Source: Lachnospiraceae bacterium UBA7182
Lineage (GTDB): Bacteria > Bacillota > Clostridia > Lachnospirales > Lachnospiraceae
NCBI GenBank assembly: GCA_002491115.1
Contig: DKVI01000002.1
Span: 1 to 51,030 of the forward strand
DNA length: 51,030 nucleotides
Reading direction: 5' to 3'
The notes beneath the pieces are model-generated. The model searched no databases and was not told the origin of the DNA. It saw nothing but the letters and a program-made list of their open reading frames with translations. The position numbers and the translations under genes are program-made. Positions 33,130 through 41,986 of the stretch are shown here, one piece after another (the stretch's first letter is position 1; every line of letters starts with the position of its first letter).

Positions 33130-33838
33130 AAGGGAGATCCTGACGGATTTTTTGCAGGGCATCTTTGTGGTGCTGGCTTTTTCGTGGCTGTTCTATGACT
33201 CTTTTTATGCGGTTCCGCTTTTATCTCCATTTATATTATTTTGGCATAAAGAACGTGCCGCTGCCAGAAAACAGAAGAAAAAAGATTTGTTTTTGAAGAT
33301 GTTCAGGGAATGGATTCTTCTTTTGGCTTCTTCTCTGGCAGCCGGTTATTCTGTGGAGAACGCACTGGGGCAGTCTTACAGGGAACTTAAGCTGATGTTT
33401 CCCAAAGGAGGCATTATGCTAAAGGAGCTAAAAGATATGCTGGCTAAATCGGAGAATAATCTCAGTCCTGAGGCACTTTTTACAGAGCTGGCAAAGAAAC
33501 ATCCTTTTGATGAGGTAAAAAGTTTTGTGGAAGTATTCTGTACGGCGCGGGCCAGCGGGGGAAGTTTAAACGGAGTGATACGAAACACGGCTTCCAGGAT
33601 GGCGGAGATTATGGATACAAGACGGGAGATAGAGACTTTGCTCGCTTCCAAACTGTATGAACAGAAAATTATGACCGTGATGCCGGCGGCGGTTCTGTTG
33701 TATGTAAGAATCGGTTCGGGGGATTTCCTGAATGGGCTTTATCATAATACCGTCGGAGCTGTCGTGGCAACCGTATGTCTTCTCATATATCTGGCGGCGT
33801 ATCTGTTAGCAAAAAGGATGGTGCGATTTGAGATTTAG
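33092..33838 (+). CDS. tadB: Tad inner-membrane platform protein TadB-like (T2SSF)
   Basis: The start is TTG 33092 after AGGAGAG, overlapping cpaF. The product is 248 residues with two N-terminal helices, then a GspF/T2SSF cytoplasmic domain (LLLASSLAAGYSVENALGQS, KSFVEVFCTARASGGSLNGV), then two C-terminal helices. It forms the membrane platform with TadC. It is short for TadB, lacking a large N-terminal part, as is common in Gram-positive Tad loci. Confidence 0.85.
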   Translation: MENFSVLEFRQDKREILTDFLQGIFVVLAFSWLFYDSFYAVPLLSPFILFWHKERAAARKQKKKDLFLKMFREWILLLASSLAAGYSVENALGQSYRELKLMFPKGGIMLKELKDMLAKSENNLSPEALFTELAKKHPFDEVKSFVEVFCTARASGGSLNGVIRNTASRMAEIMDTRREIETLLASKLYEQKIMTVMPAAVLLYVRIGSGDFLNGLYHNTVGAVVATVCLLIYLAAYLLAKRMVRFEI

Positions 33839-35024
33839 AACCAGATTATATCTGACAGCGGCAGTGGGGGGGATACTAAGCCTGATCTGTTTTCTGTCAG
33901 ACATGGGAGACGGAGCGTCTGTACAAAATCTTACCAGGCCTTTGGCAGGGACAGGCACTCTGGAACAGGAAGTAAGGGTAGAGATAAAGGGTGAGGATTA
34001 TCCTTTTACAGTAAAGCTTTTAGAGCAGCCCTGTGAAGAAGAAGAGATTCAGTCTGTTTTGAACAAAGCAGAAGAAGGAATGGAACATTTATTTCTCAAC
34101 GGGAACAAGGATCTGGCGCATATTGAGAAAAATGTACGTATGCCCTCTGTGTATCCAGATACGCAGGTAGCGATTCAGTGGTATTTAAGTCCGTGGGAGT
34201 ATATAGATCCGGACGGAACCGTGAAGAATGTACAGCTTACAGAGGCGGTAACTGTAAAAGTGCAGGCGTCTTTATCCTTTCAGGGGGTGGAGCGCCTGTG
34301 GGAAAGGGAGGTAATGGTATGCCCGCCGGAAGAACTGGATGAAGAGCAGGTACTTCAGGCGCTGGCATATGAGATTGAAAAAGTCCAGGAAGAGCCCAAA
34401 GAAGAGCTGAAGCTTCCGGATACCATAAGAGGGGCGTCTGTAACCTGGCGTCTTAAGGCAGACGATCGCTGGATCTGGATGCTGGGGTTGACGGCAGTTG
34501 TACTCGTGGCAATGGTAACAGGGCAGAAACAGGAAGAACAGACCAAAAAAGAAGAGAGAGAACAAAGTCTGAAGATGGATTACCCGGAGATCGTCAGCCG
34601 CTTAAGTCTTTACATGGGCGCCGGTATCAGTACAAGAAAAGCCTGGGAACGGATCGTGGCAAACTATGAAGATACGACAGTGGCAGGACGAAGCCGACCG
34701 GCGTATGAGGAGATGCGCGTTACATTATATGAAATGCAAACCGGTGTGTCAGAGGCTTTGGCCTATGAGAGATTTGGCAGCAGATGCCATATACCGGTTT
34801 ATTTAAAACTCGGTACGCTGCTGGGACAGAATCTTCGTAAAGGGACAAAAAATCTGTCGGACCTTCTTCTGGAAGAAGCCAGAGAGGCTTTTGAGGACCG
34901 TAAAGCCATGGCAAAAAAGACAGGGGAGGAATGTGAAAGCAAACTTCTTCTGCCTATGGCGATGATGCTTCTTACGGTACTGATTCTGATTATGTATCCG
35001 GCAGTAACATCTTTTCAAATGTAA
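33828..35024 (+). CDS. tadC: Tad platform protein TadC-like (T2SSF) with extracytoplasmic domain
   Basis: The start is TTG 33828 with AGGATGG upstream, overlapping tadB by 11 bases. The product is 398 residues. One N-terminal helix (~8-24) is followed by a ~190-residue, probably outside, domain rich in Glu and beta-like sequence. A second helix (~220-237) leads to a T2SSF domain (~255-375; YPEIVSRLSLYMGAGISTRK) and a C-terminal helix. The outer domain is unusual compared with proteobacterial TadC. Confidence 0.82.
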   Translation: MRFRTRLYLTAAVGGILSLICFLSDMGDGASVQNLTRPLAGTGTLEQEVRVEIKGEDYPFTVKLLEQPCEEEEIQSVLNKAEEGMEHLFLNGNKDLAHIEKNVRMPSVYPDTQVAIQWYLSPWEYIDPDGTVKNVQLTEAVTVKVQASLSFQGVERLWEREVMVCPPEELDEEQVLQALAYEIEKVQEEPKEELKLPDTIRGASVTWRLKADDRWIWMLGLTAVVLVAMVTGQKQEEQTKKEEREQSLKMDYPEIVSRLSLYMGAGISTRKAWERIVANYEDTTVAGRSRPAYEEMRVTLYEMQTGVSEALAYERFGSRCHIPVYLKLGTLLGQNLRKGTKNLSDLLLEEAREAFEDRKAMAKKTGEECESKLLLPMAMMLLTVLILIMYPAVTSFQM

Positions 35025-35049
35025 TAATTATAACAAGGAGTATAGCTTA

Positions 35050-35226
35050 ATGAGTATAAGAGATTTTTTAGAGGATTTTAGAGGCGACGAGAGCGGAATG
35101 GCGGTAGTGGAGGTTATTCTGATTATCGCAGTGCTGATCGGGCTTGTCATAATTTTTAAAACAAAGATCACAGGGGTTGTAAATGATATTTTTCAGAAAA
35201 TCGTATCCCAGACCAACAGTATCTAA
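35050..35226 (+). CDS. flp: Flp-type major pilin (Flp1-like)
   Basis: A 58-residue small protein with AAGGAG upstream of ATG 35050. The prepilin cleavage site is seen: G16, then M17 as +1 and E21 at +5, followed by a hydrophobic stretch (VVEVILIIAVLIGLVIIF). The short Lys/Asn/Gln-rich end suits a minimal Flp pilin. It lies directly downstream of tadC and its end overlaps the next gene by 44 bases. Confidence 0.88.
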   Translation: MSIRDFLEDFRGDESGMAVVEVILIIAVLIGLVIIFKTKITGVVNDIFQKIVSQTNSI

Positions 35227-36616
35227 GAAGGGAAAGGGGCAGGTCACTGTCTGGCTGTCACTTATGTTTCTGGTATTTTTAAGTCTGTATCTGGTCTGCT
35301 TACAGTCTGTGCAGAAACAGCAGAGAAGACAGCAGGCGGAACAGGCGTCCCAGGCAGGGCTTTTTTCCCTTTTTTCCGAATACGAACCGCATCTTCTGGA
35401 GCAATATGACCTGTTTTATCTGGACACATCTTTTGGAAGCGGCAGGGAGCAGGTAGACGAACTGTGCAGCCATTTGTGGAAGTTTATTGACCAGAACATT
35501 ACAGGCGTATCCGGCAGACCTTTATATGGCCTTAAACTGGAAGGCGTAGATATAGACGGCCTGGTGCGCGCCACGGATGATGCGGGGGCCGTGTTTGCCA
35601 GACAGGCGATTCGGGTCATGAAAGAAAAGACGGGCGCTTCTCTGGCGGAAGACTGGGTATTGCAGGGAATCTTTGAAAAAAACGCACAGAACGATTCGGA
35701 AAAGTTTTTGCAGGATCAAAAAGCTTATGAAGGCTCCGTGAAAAATTATGAGGGTGAAGAAGACGGAGTGGAAGCGGAAGCTTTTGAATGGGACGGGCTT
35801 TCAAACAGCTTTACTTTGTCGAAAGCCATTCCCGGAGGTTTTAATGTATCTTCTAAAGCGGTGGATCTAAGCCGGGCGCCTTCTCACAGAGCATTGTCTG
35901 AAGGCGTGGGGCAGTCAGACGGCACGGAAGGACAACTTCTTCAAAAACAGTGGCTTGTCAGTTATCTGTGTGCTTACCTGGACAATGCAGAAGAAATACT
36001 GCCGGGAAAGAAGCAAAATAAATATTTGGACTATCAGCTGGAATATGTGATTGCAGGAAAAAGATCTGACAGGGAGAACCTGGATAAAGTAATCAGGGAT
36101 CTTCTGCTGATGCGGGAAGGAGCAAACTATATTTTTTTGCTTTCCCATTCGGAATTAAACGGTCAGGCGGAGACTTTGGCAAAACTTCTGGCAGGGATTA
36201 CGGGGAATCCGGCTTTGATTGAAGGCCTCAAGCATCTGATTTTGCTTGGCTGGGCTTACGGGGAGAGTCTGGTGGAAGTGCGGCAGCTTTTGGGCGGCTA
36301 TGAGCTGTCAGTCATAAAGAAAAGGGAGGACTGGCAGGTACCTTTAATGAAACTTTTATTTGTGTTAGGTCATCCCGGGCAATATGACACGCAAAAGAAT
36401 ATGCAAAAAGGGATCGGATATGAAACCTGTCTTCGGATCTTTTTAATGCTGCAGCCGGTGCGGACTTTATCTATGAGAGCGTTGGATGTGATAGAAGGAG
36501 AAATAAGGCAGACAGAAGGGTGCAGTCATATTCATCTGGATCATTGTGTAGAACGTATCAGTGCGCGGATCTGGATGCCTGAAATTTACCTGGAGAGGAG
36601 TTACGGATATGAGTAA
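35183..36616 (+). CDS. DUF5702 protein, TadG-like minor pilus component
   Basis: A 477-residue protein starting at ATG 35183 with AGGGG upstream, inside the flp coding region. After a basic start comes one hydrophobic helix (~23-43; GQVTVWLSLMFLVFLSLYL) and then a long polar, outside region. Proteins of this kind (DUF5702) sit in Firmicutes Tad loci. Unlike its three pilin-like neighbours it has no Glu at +5 after a Gly, so it is probably not cut by the prepilin peptidase. Role unproven. Confidence 0.75.
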   Translation: MIFFRKSYPRPTVSKKGKGQVTVWLSLMFLVFLSLYLVCLQSVQKQQRRQQAEQASQAGLFSLFSEYEPHLLEQYDLFYLDTSFGSGREQVDELCSHLWKFIDQNITGVSGRPLYGLKLEGVDIDGLVRATDDAGAVFARQAIRVMKEKTGASLAEDWVLQGIFEKNAQNDSEKFLQDQKAYEGSVKNYEGEEDGVEAEAFEWDGLSNSFTLSKAIPGGFNVSSKAVDLSRAPSHRALSEGVGQSDGTEGQLLQKQWLVSYLCAYLDNAEEILPGKKQNKYLDYQLEYVIAGKRSDRENLDKVIRDLLLMREGANYIFLLSHSELNGQAETLAKLLAGITGNPALIEGLKHLILLGWAYGESLVEVRQLLGGYELSVIKKREDWQVPLMKLLFVLGHPGQYDTQKNMQKGIGYETCLRIFLMLQPVRTLSMRALDVIEGEIRQTEGCSHIHLDHCVERISARIWMPEIYLERSYGYE

Positions 36617-37343
36617 GAATAAAAGGGGGCATAGAAGGATGTCCTTCTGCTGCCGGGAAAAAATAAAGAAAAGACTCCAGATACCCCGCGGCGCAAAAGG
36701 CGGAAGGACTTCCTTTTGTGCCCTTTGTAAAGGAAGTATAACGCTGGAAGCTTCTCTGGCTCTGCCCTTTCTCCTGTGTGCTGTCGCTTCGCTTCTATGG
36801 CTTTTTTCTTTCACTGCTATACAGGCGAAGGGAAACAGAAGCCTTATGGAGAAAGCACAGCTATTGGCGGTCACAGTCGCTTCGGATACGACGGATCCGT
36901 ATGTGCGCCTTTATGGGAGTGATCATGCTGCTTTTTCCTTTATGGGTAACTCTTTTGGCGGAGAAAGACCTGTCAGAAAAGCGGTAGTCCGTGCCTGGGT
37001 CGGTTATACGGGGGAATCTTTCCGCACCGGGCCGTTGGACGAAATTGTTTTTATTACGCCGGAAGGCGCAGTCTATCATAGAAACAGGGACTGTACTTAT
37101 CTAAAATTGTCGATTCGGCAGCTCCCTTACAGTTCTCTGGAAGGGGCCAGGAATCAATCCGGTGGGAAATATGCACCCTGTGAATACTGTATTCCAGGAG
37201 GGTGGTCGGGCAGTATGGTATATATTACCGATTATGGAAACAGTTATCACAGTATACGAAACTGCCGGGGACTCAAACGTACGGTGATGGCGGTTCCTCT
37301 GTCAAAGGTTGGGGGACGCCGCTGCTGTTCCCGGTGCGGTTGA
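36609..37343 (+). CDS. TadE-like pseudopilin with two HX4C...CXXC modules
   Basis: The ATG at 36609 has GGAGAGGAG upstream and overlaps the DUF5702 stop by 8 bases. The product is 244 residues. CALC (37-40) precedes the cleavage site G42, with E47 at +5, then a hydrophobic helix to ~70. The C-terminal half contains two copies of a motif: Y156-H157, C162, C191-C194, and Y213-H214, C219, C240-C243. Both have His-to-Cys spacing of five, so each could bind a metal ion. This is unlike ordinary TadE proteins. Confidence 0.8.
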   Translation: MSKNKRGHRRMSFCCREKIKKRLQIPRGAKGGRTSFCALCKGSITLEASLALPFLLCAVASLLWLFSFTAIQAKGNRSLMEKAQLLAVTVASDTTDPYVRLYGSDHAAFSFMGNSFGGERPVRKAVVRAWVGYTGESFRTGPLDEIVFITPEGAVYHRNRDCTYLKLSIRQLPYSSLEGARNQSGGKYAPCEYCIPGGWSGSMVYITDYGNSYHSIRNCRGLKRTVMAVPLSKVGGRRCCSRCG

Positions 37344-37344
37344 G

Positions 37345-37719
37345 ATGGGGCGGCTCTGGGTGCTGGGACATATGCTCTTTTTATCCGCGGAAGATATTAA
37401 GGAGAGGCAGTTGTCCTTGTCTGTGATCCTGGAACTTGGGTGCAGCGGAATACTTCCGGTGCTGTATAAAGGGTATACGCCTCAATGGGGACCGGGACTT
37501 CTGGTTCTGGCAGCGGGATTTATAAGCCGGGAGCAGATCGGCTATGGAGACGGATGGCTTTTGCTGGCGCTTGGAATGTGGATGCCTCTTTTGGATCTTT
37601 TGTATATGCTGTTTTTGGGTATAGGGCTTGGGGTGCTCTATGGATTTTGTTTTCGTCAGAAAGAGCTTCCCCTGGTTCCGTTTCTGACAGCGGCTTATGT
37701 AATTGGAGAATGGATATGA
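37345..37719 (+). CDS. tadV: Prepilin peptidase TadV/CpaA (A24 family)
   Basis: The ATG at 37345 lies two bases after the preceding stop; the product is 124 residues. D17 in SAEDIKERQ and D69 in GYGDG (the GxGD motif) are the two catalytic aspartates. Four hydrophobic helices are present. It would cut Flp and the two TadE-like proteins at Gly before +1. The Shine-Dalgarno is weak, so translation is probably coupled. The next gene starts in the ATGA overlap. Confidence 0.88.
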   Translation: MGRLWVLGHMLFLSAEDIKERQLSLSVILELGCSGILPVLYKGYTPQWGPGLLVLAAGFISREQIGYGDGWLLLALGMWMPLLDLLYMLFLGIGLGVLYGFCFRQKELPLVPFLTAAYVIGEWI

Positions 37720-38144
37720 AGAAAAAAGGAAGATTTGTGCTGGAAGCTTCTCTGCTGGTTCCGGGTTTTTGCCTGCTGTTTGTCTGTCTGGTTTTCTTTA
37801 CTTTATATGTCCATGATTATACGGTATGTTTTCATATGATGCTTCAGACAGGGATCAAGGGGATCTATCCTGTCAGCCGGACAGACAATCAGACAGAAGA
37901 AGAGGTAAAAAAGGACCTGACACAGAAATTGTCCGGATATCTTTTATGGCTTCAAGAGGAGGAGATTACAGTGCGGGCAGATCCGGTAAGCCTGACAGTG
38001 AGTCTGTCCGGCAAAGGAAAAGCATTTCCGGCAGAACAGATCAATATACAGCAGAAACTGTACAGGATAAAACCATGTGAAATAATACGCAGGAGCGGAT
38101 GGCTTAAGGACAGAGGAGAGGAAAGCGATGGAGATACATTATAA
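37716..38144 (+). CDS. Second TadE-like pseudopilin
   Basis: The ATG at 37716 overlaps the tadV stop (ATGA) with GGAGAATGG upstream. The product is 142 residues. G5 is the likely cleavage residue with E10 at +5, followed by a hydrophobic helix (~11-32). The remainder is a polar, outside region with one cysteine near the end. It is shorter than the first TadE-like protein and lacks the Cys modules. Confidence 0.78.
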   Translation: MKKKGRFVLEASLLVPGFCLLFVCLVFFTLYVHDYTVCFHMMLQTGIKGIYPVSRTDNQTEEEVKKDLTQKLSGYLLWLQEEEITVRADPVSLTVSLSGKGKAFPAEQINIQQKLYRIKPCEIIRRSGWLKDRGEESDGDTL

Positions 38145-39201
38145 GAGAGACTTAAACAGCAACTATATGATCCTGACCGATGAACAGCCGAAAGAGGAGA
38201 CGTATGAAGTCAGGATGATTACAGAGAACCGTATCTATGGATTTTTACCCTGTGTCAGTCAGAAACACGAGACGTCGACAGAGTATTATTATGAGATCAC
38301 CGGGCATCAGAGCATGGAGCTTTTGTATGAACGCAGGAAATTAAAGTGCAGTCAGCTGAAAGAATTTTTAAAGGAACTTTTACGGATTTTAGAGGCGGCA
38401 CAGGAATATCTTTTAGATCCGGGACATCTGATTCTGAAGCCGGAATCTATTTATCTGCGCACAAAGTCTGAAAAACTGTATCTGTGCTACTATCCGGGTT
38501 ATGAAAAATCTATACGGGATTCTTTTTTGGAGCTGGCGGAATATCTTCTGGGTAAACTGGACAAAAGTGATACGGCCGGGATCGAGTTCGGATATGAGTT
38601 GTATCAAAGCGCGATGGAACCCAATTTCAGCCTGACAGAGATACTGCAAAAACATGCAAAACCCGAACCGAGGCCGGAAGTCCCCTGTCCGCCTCCGCTG
38701 CCTTCTGTATCCGTGCAGGAGGAAGTTCTTCAAAAGACAGGCAGTTGGAGAAATTTCTTTAAAAAGAAACCGGTCAGAAATCAGCTGGAAAATTATGTGA
38801 CGGAAGCCGAAATGACCGGGCAGGGTTCTGCGCTGTTTATCCGGGAGGAGGCGGAACCGGTACCTGTATTGGAGACGGCCTGTCTCCAAAAGCCCGTAAG
38901 AGACTGCCTGTTCCTTAAATGCCTGGACGGAGAATATCCGGATATACAGGTGCAGGTCAATGACGGTAACTTTCTGATCGGCAAGATGCGGGAAAGCGTA
39001 GACGGATGTATCCCTGCGCCTACGGTCAGTCGGATTCACGCCCGCATTTACTTTGACGATACGGCTTATTTTCTGGAGGATCTTAATTCCACCAACGGAA
39101 CCTGGGCGGATCAGGTGCAGTTGAATCCTTATGAACTGTTTCCCTTACAAAACGGAATGCATATTACCTTTGCCAGTGTGGAATATGAAGTTTTGCTGTG
39201 A
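38128..39201 (+). CDS. FHA-domain protein of the Tad operon (DUF6382-like N-terminus)
   Basis: A 357-residue soluble protein with GAGGAGAGG before ATG 38128, overlapping the previous gene by 17 bases. Residues ~1-180 resemble the DUF6382 region (a pseudokinase-like helical unit). A Pro-rich linker follows, and ~270-357 is an FHA domain with VSRIHARI and DLNSTNGTW, which binds phosphothreonine. It is the last gene of the operon and could link the pilus to Ser/Thr kinase signalling. Confidence 0.85.
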   Translation: MEIHYKRDLNSNYMILTDEQPKEETYEVRMITENRIYGFLPCVSQKHETSTEYYYEITGHQSMELLYERRKLKCSQLKEFLKELLRILEAAQEYLLDPGHLILKPESIYLRTKSEKLYLCYYPGYEKSIRDSFLELAEYLLGKLDKSDTAGIEFGYELYQSAMEPNFSLTEILQKHAKPEPRPEVPCPPPLPSVSVQEEVLQKTGSWRNFFKKKPVRNQLENYVTEAEMTGQGSALFIREEAEPVPVLETACLQKPVRDCLFLKCLDGEYPDIQVQVNDGNFLIGKMRESVDGCIPAPTVSRIHARIYFDDTAYFLEDLNSTNGTWADQVQLNPYELFPLQNGMHITFASVEYEVLL

Positions 39202-39210
39202 TGTAAAAGG

Positions 39211-39239
39211 TTGCATTACGCTTCCAAAACGGCTATACT
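39211..39239 (+). promoter_or_regulatory. Sigma-A promoter of tatD-rsmA
   Basis: TTGCAT (39211-39216), 17 bases, TATACT (39234-39239). It overlaps an upstream open frame of tatD and so supports ATG 39272. Confidence 0.7.
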
Positions 39240-39271
39240 GTTATCAAAAATGGCAGAATGGGAGCATTTAT

Positions 39272-40054
39272 ATGATATTTGACAGCCATGCGCACTACGA
39301 CGATCAGGCGTTTGACGGTGACAGAGAAAAAGTACTGACATCTTTAAGAGAACATAATGTGGGAACGGTGGTGAATGTAGGCGCCAGCCTTAAAAGCACG
39401 GAAAATACAGTCAGACTTACAAAAAAATATTCTTTTATCTACGGCGCGGCAGGTGTCCATCCGGATGAAGTGGGGGAATTGACCGAAGAGCGTTTTGCGT
39501 GGCTGAAAGAGCAGTGCCGGCAGGAGAAGATCGTGGCCGTGGGAGAGACCGGGCTTGACTACTATTGGGACAGGGAGGACCATGAAGTTCAGAAACAGTG
39601 GTTTGTTCGACAGCTGCGGCTTGCAAAGGAATTAAAAAAACCGGTGATTGTCCACAGCCGTGAGGCGGCGGCGGACACCATGGAAATCTTAAAACAGGAA
39701 CACGATACAGAGAGTCTCGCGGTGATCCACTGTTATTCTTATTCTTCCGAGATGGCGCGGGAGTACCTGAAGATGGGATACTATCTGGGAATTGGCGGGG
39801 TCATAACCTTTAAAAACGCAAGAAAATTAAAAGAAACCGTACAGGAAGCACCTCTGGAGCGGCTTTTGCTGGAGACGGACTGCCCTTATCTTGCACCGGA
39901 ACCTTTTCGCGGAAAGCGTAACGATTCACGGTATTTGTCGTATGTGGCAGAGGAAGTGGCCGGGCTAAAAGGAGTGACAGCAGAGGAAGTGATCCGCATA
40001 ACAGAAGAAAACGCCCGGGCGTTTTACGGGATCTCCAGGGGGAACAAAGGATGA
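39272..40054 (+). CDS. tatD: TatD family metal-dependent hydrolase
   Basis: The ATG at 39272 was chosen because the conserved FDSHAHYDD follows at once and GGGAG precedes; the frame is open from 39131. The product is 260 residues. DSHAH (metal pair), GVHPDE, GETGLDYYW, VIHSREA-type VHSRE, and ETDCPYLAPEPFRGKRN are all TatD hallmarks. It is a TIM-barrel nuclease/hydrolase. It overlaps rsmA by ATGA, so they are co-transcribed. Confidence 0.95.
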   Translation: MIFDSHAHYDDQAFDGDREKVLTSLREHNVGTVVNVGASLKSTENTVRLTKKYSFIYGAAGVHPDEVGELTEERFAWLKEQCRQEKIVAVGETGLDYYWDREDHEVQKQWFVRQLRLAKELKKPVIVHSREAAADTMEILKQEHDTESLAVIHCYSYSSEMAREYLKMGYYLGIGGVITFKNARKLKETVQEAPLERLLLETDCPYLAPEPFRGKRNDSRYLSYVAEEVAGLKGVTAEEVIRITEENARAFYGISRGNKG

Positions 40055-40941
40055 ATCAAGGAAAAAGACCTGTGCCAGATTTGGGAATTCCTCAAAATAC
40101 GATTGAAATTCTGAATAAATATAAATTTGTTTTTCAGAAAAAGTTCGGGCAGAATTTCCTTATTGACCCGCATGTACTGGATAAGATTATTAAGGCAGCA
40201 GATATCTCTGAGGAAGATTTTGTGTTGGAAATCGGTCCCGGGATCGGTACGATGACCCAATATCTGGCTGCGTCCGCCAGGCAGGTGGCAGCAATTGAGA
40301 TTGATCATGCGTTAATTCCGATTCTTCAGGACACACTAAAAGAGTATGGCAATGTGAAAATTATCCAGGGTGACGTCTTAAAGACAGATCTAAGGCAGAT
40401 TGCCTGTGATATGAATGGGGGCGAACCTGTGAAAGTCGTGGCGAACCTGCCTTATTATATTACAACACCGATTCTGATGGGAATTTTTGAGTCGCATGTA
40501 CCGGTGAAAAGCATTACGGTCATGGTACAAAAAGAGGTGGCCGACCGGATGCAGGCAGGACCGGGCACAAAGGATTACGGCGCGCTGTCTCTGGCCGTTC
40601 AGTATTACGCGAAGCCTTATGTGGCGGCGAATGTGCCTCCTAACTGCTTTATGCCAAGGCCTCAGGTGGAATCATCTGTGGTCAATCTGTCCGTCTATAA
40701 AGAACCGCCGGTACAGGTAAAAGATGAACGGCTTTTATTTGCGGTGATCAGGGCTTCTTTTAATCAGAGAAGAAAAACCCTTCAAAACGGTTTGAACCAC
40801 GCGCCGGGACTTGGCATTTCCAAGGAATTGACCGTAGGAATTCTGGAAGATATGGGGCTTTTAGCGTCTGTCAGGGGGGAGGCGCTGACTCTTTCTCAGT
40901 TCGCGGAACTTTCCAACCGACTTTCAGACGCGCTTGCATAA
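40051..40941 (+). CDS. rsmA: 16S rRNA dimethyladenosine transferase RsmA/KsgA
   Basis: A 296-residue SAM-dependent enzyme. FGQNFL marks the start of the fold, EIGPGIGTMT is the SAM-binding motif, and NLPYYITTPI is the catalytic NLPY loop. It dimethylates two adenosines in helix 45 of 16S rRNA during ribosome assembly. The start ATG overlaps the tatD stop. Confidence 0.97.
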   Translation: MNQGKRPVPDLGIPQNTIEILNKYKFVFQKKFGQNFLIDPHVLDKIIKAADISEEDFVLEIGPGIGTMTQYLAASARQVAAIEIDHALIPILQDTLKEYGNVKIIQGDVLKTDLRQIACDMNGGEPVKVVANLPYYITTPILMGIFESHVPVKSITVMVQKEVADRMQAGPGTKDYGALSLAVQYYAKPYVAANVPPNCFMPRPQVESSVVNLSVYKEPPVQVKDERLLFAVIRASFNQRRKTLQNGLNHAPGLGISKELTVGILEDMGLLASVRGEALTLSQFAELSNRLSDALA

Positions 40942-40995
40942 CCTTTCAAGGACGGGCATAGAATATGGCCAAGGGATGAGTACAAGGAGAGGCTT

Positions 40996-41451
40996 ATGCA
41001 GGATTACAGGCGCCAGATTGCCTATTTGTACGCGTATGAATACGGAAGGCAGACGAGAAACGCAGGATTTGTAAAAATGGAGACAAGAGGAGAAAACTGC
41101 CGACTGGGAATCCATTTAAAAAGCTTCTGCCGTCAGGGAGAGACACCCGGAAAGGCATATATTTTTTTCGGGCGGCGGGGCTATATGGTCGGGATTTGTC
41201 TGGGAGAATTAAAAGTACAGGGCGGGATCCTAAAGTGGCAGGGAACTGTGGATTCAGGCAATATACAGGGGAAAGGAATCCGTATATCCGATACCGGAGG
41301 CGTCTGGGTCAGCCGATCGAAAAACCGGAATTACGTAGCCAGATGGGATGATGGCCCGGTGGATGTAAGCCATCTGATTCCCTATCCGTCAGGAGGGATA
41401 AAGTGCATAGGCTGCCCGCGGCTGGGCGATTGCGAGAGGAGCGTTATATAA
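40996..41451 (+). CDS. Lachnospiraceae DUF6128-like protein
   Basis: A 151-residue protein with GGAGAGG before ATG 40996. The N-terminus (YRRQIAYLYAYEYGRQTRNA) and a central beta-rich part, then CIGCPRLGDCER at the end, resemble a family I recall as DUF6128. There is no membrane segment. It lies between rsmA and tRNA deaminase tadA, five bases before the latter. Function unknown. Confidence 0.65.
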   Translation: MQDYRRQIAYLYAYEYGRQTRNAGFVKMETRGENCRLGIHLKSFCRQGETPGKAYIFFGRRGYMVGICLGELKVQGGILKWQGTVDSGNIQGKGIRISDTGGVWVSRSKNRNYVARWDDGPVDVSHLIPYPSGGIKCIGCPRLGDCERSVI

Positions 41452-41455
41452 AAAA

Positions 41456-41941
41456 ATGGATCTGACAGAAGATGAAAAATATATGAAAGAAGCCATTCGA
41501 CAGGCGAACAAAGCCTGGAAGCTTGGGGAAGTGCCGATCGGGTGTGTAATCGTTAAAGACGGGCGAATCATTGCCAGAGGGTACAACCGCAGAAATACAG
41601 ATAAGAACACGCTGGCTCATGCGGAGCTTCTGGCGATCAGGAAAGCCAGCCGTGTACTGGGAGACTGGCGACTGGAGGAATGCACGATGTATATTACGCT
41701 GGAGCCCTGCCAGATGTGTGCCGGAGCCATTGTGCAGGCAAGAATTACCCGGGTGGTCATAGGAAGCCGTAATCCAAAAGCAGGGTGCGCCGGGTCTGTC
41801 TTAAATCTTCTGAACGTACCTCAATTTAATCATCAGGTCGAATTGACAGAAGGCGTTTTGGAGGAAGCGTGTTCCGTCATGTTGAAAGATTTTTTCCGGG
41901 AGCTTCGCGGGAGAAAGTCTCAGGAACTTGACAAAGAATAA
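41456..41941 (+). CDS. tadA: tRNA-specific adenosine deaminase TadA
   Basis: A 161-residue zinc deaminase. HAELLAI holds the zinc His and catalytic Glu, and PCQMCAGA holds the two zinc cysteines. It converts A34 to inosine in tRNA-Arg(ACG). GAGGAG lies within the end of the preceding gene. The gene name is shared with the pilus TadA but the protein is unrelated. Confidence 0.96.
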   Translation: MDLTEDEKYMKEAIRQANKAWKLGEVPIGCVIVKDGRIIARGYNRRNTDKNTLAHAELLAIRKASRVLGDWRLEECTMYITLEPCQMCAGAIVQARITRVVIGSRNPKAGCAGSVLNLLNVPQFNHQVELTEGVLEEACSVMLKDFFRELRGRKSQELDKE

Positions 41942-41956
41942 AAAAAGAGCTATACT
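41928..41956 (+). promoter_or_regulatory. Consensus promoter of the SRP RNA gene
   Basis: TTGACA (41928-41933), 17 bases, TATACT (41951-41956). The -35 lies in the 3' end of the tRNA deaminase gene. Confidence 0.8.
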
Positions 41957-41986
41957 GGACAAACATTCGTATTTGTCATAAGATTT

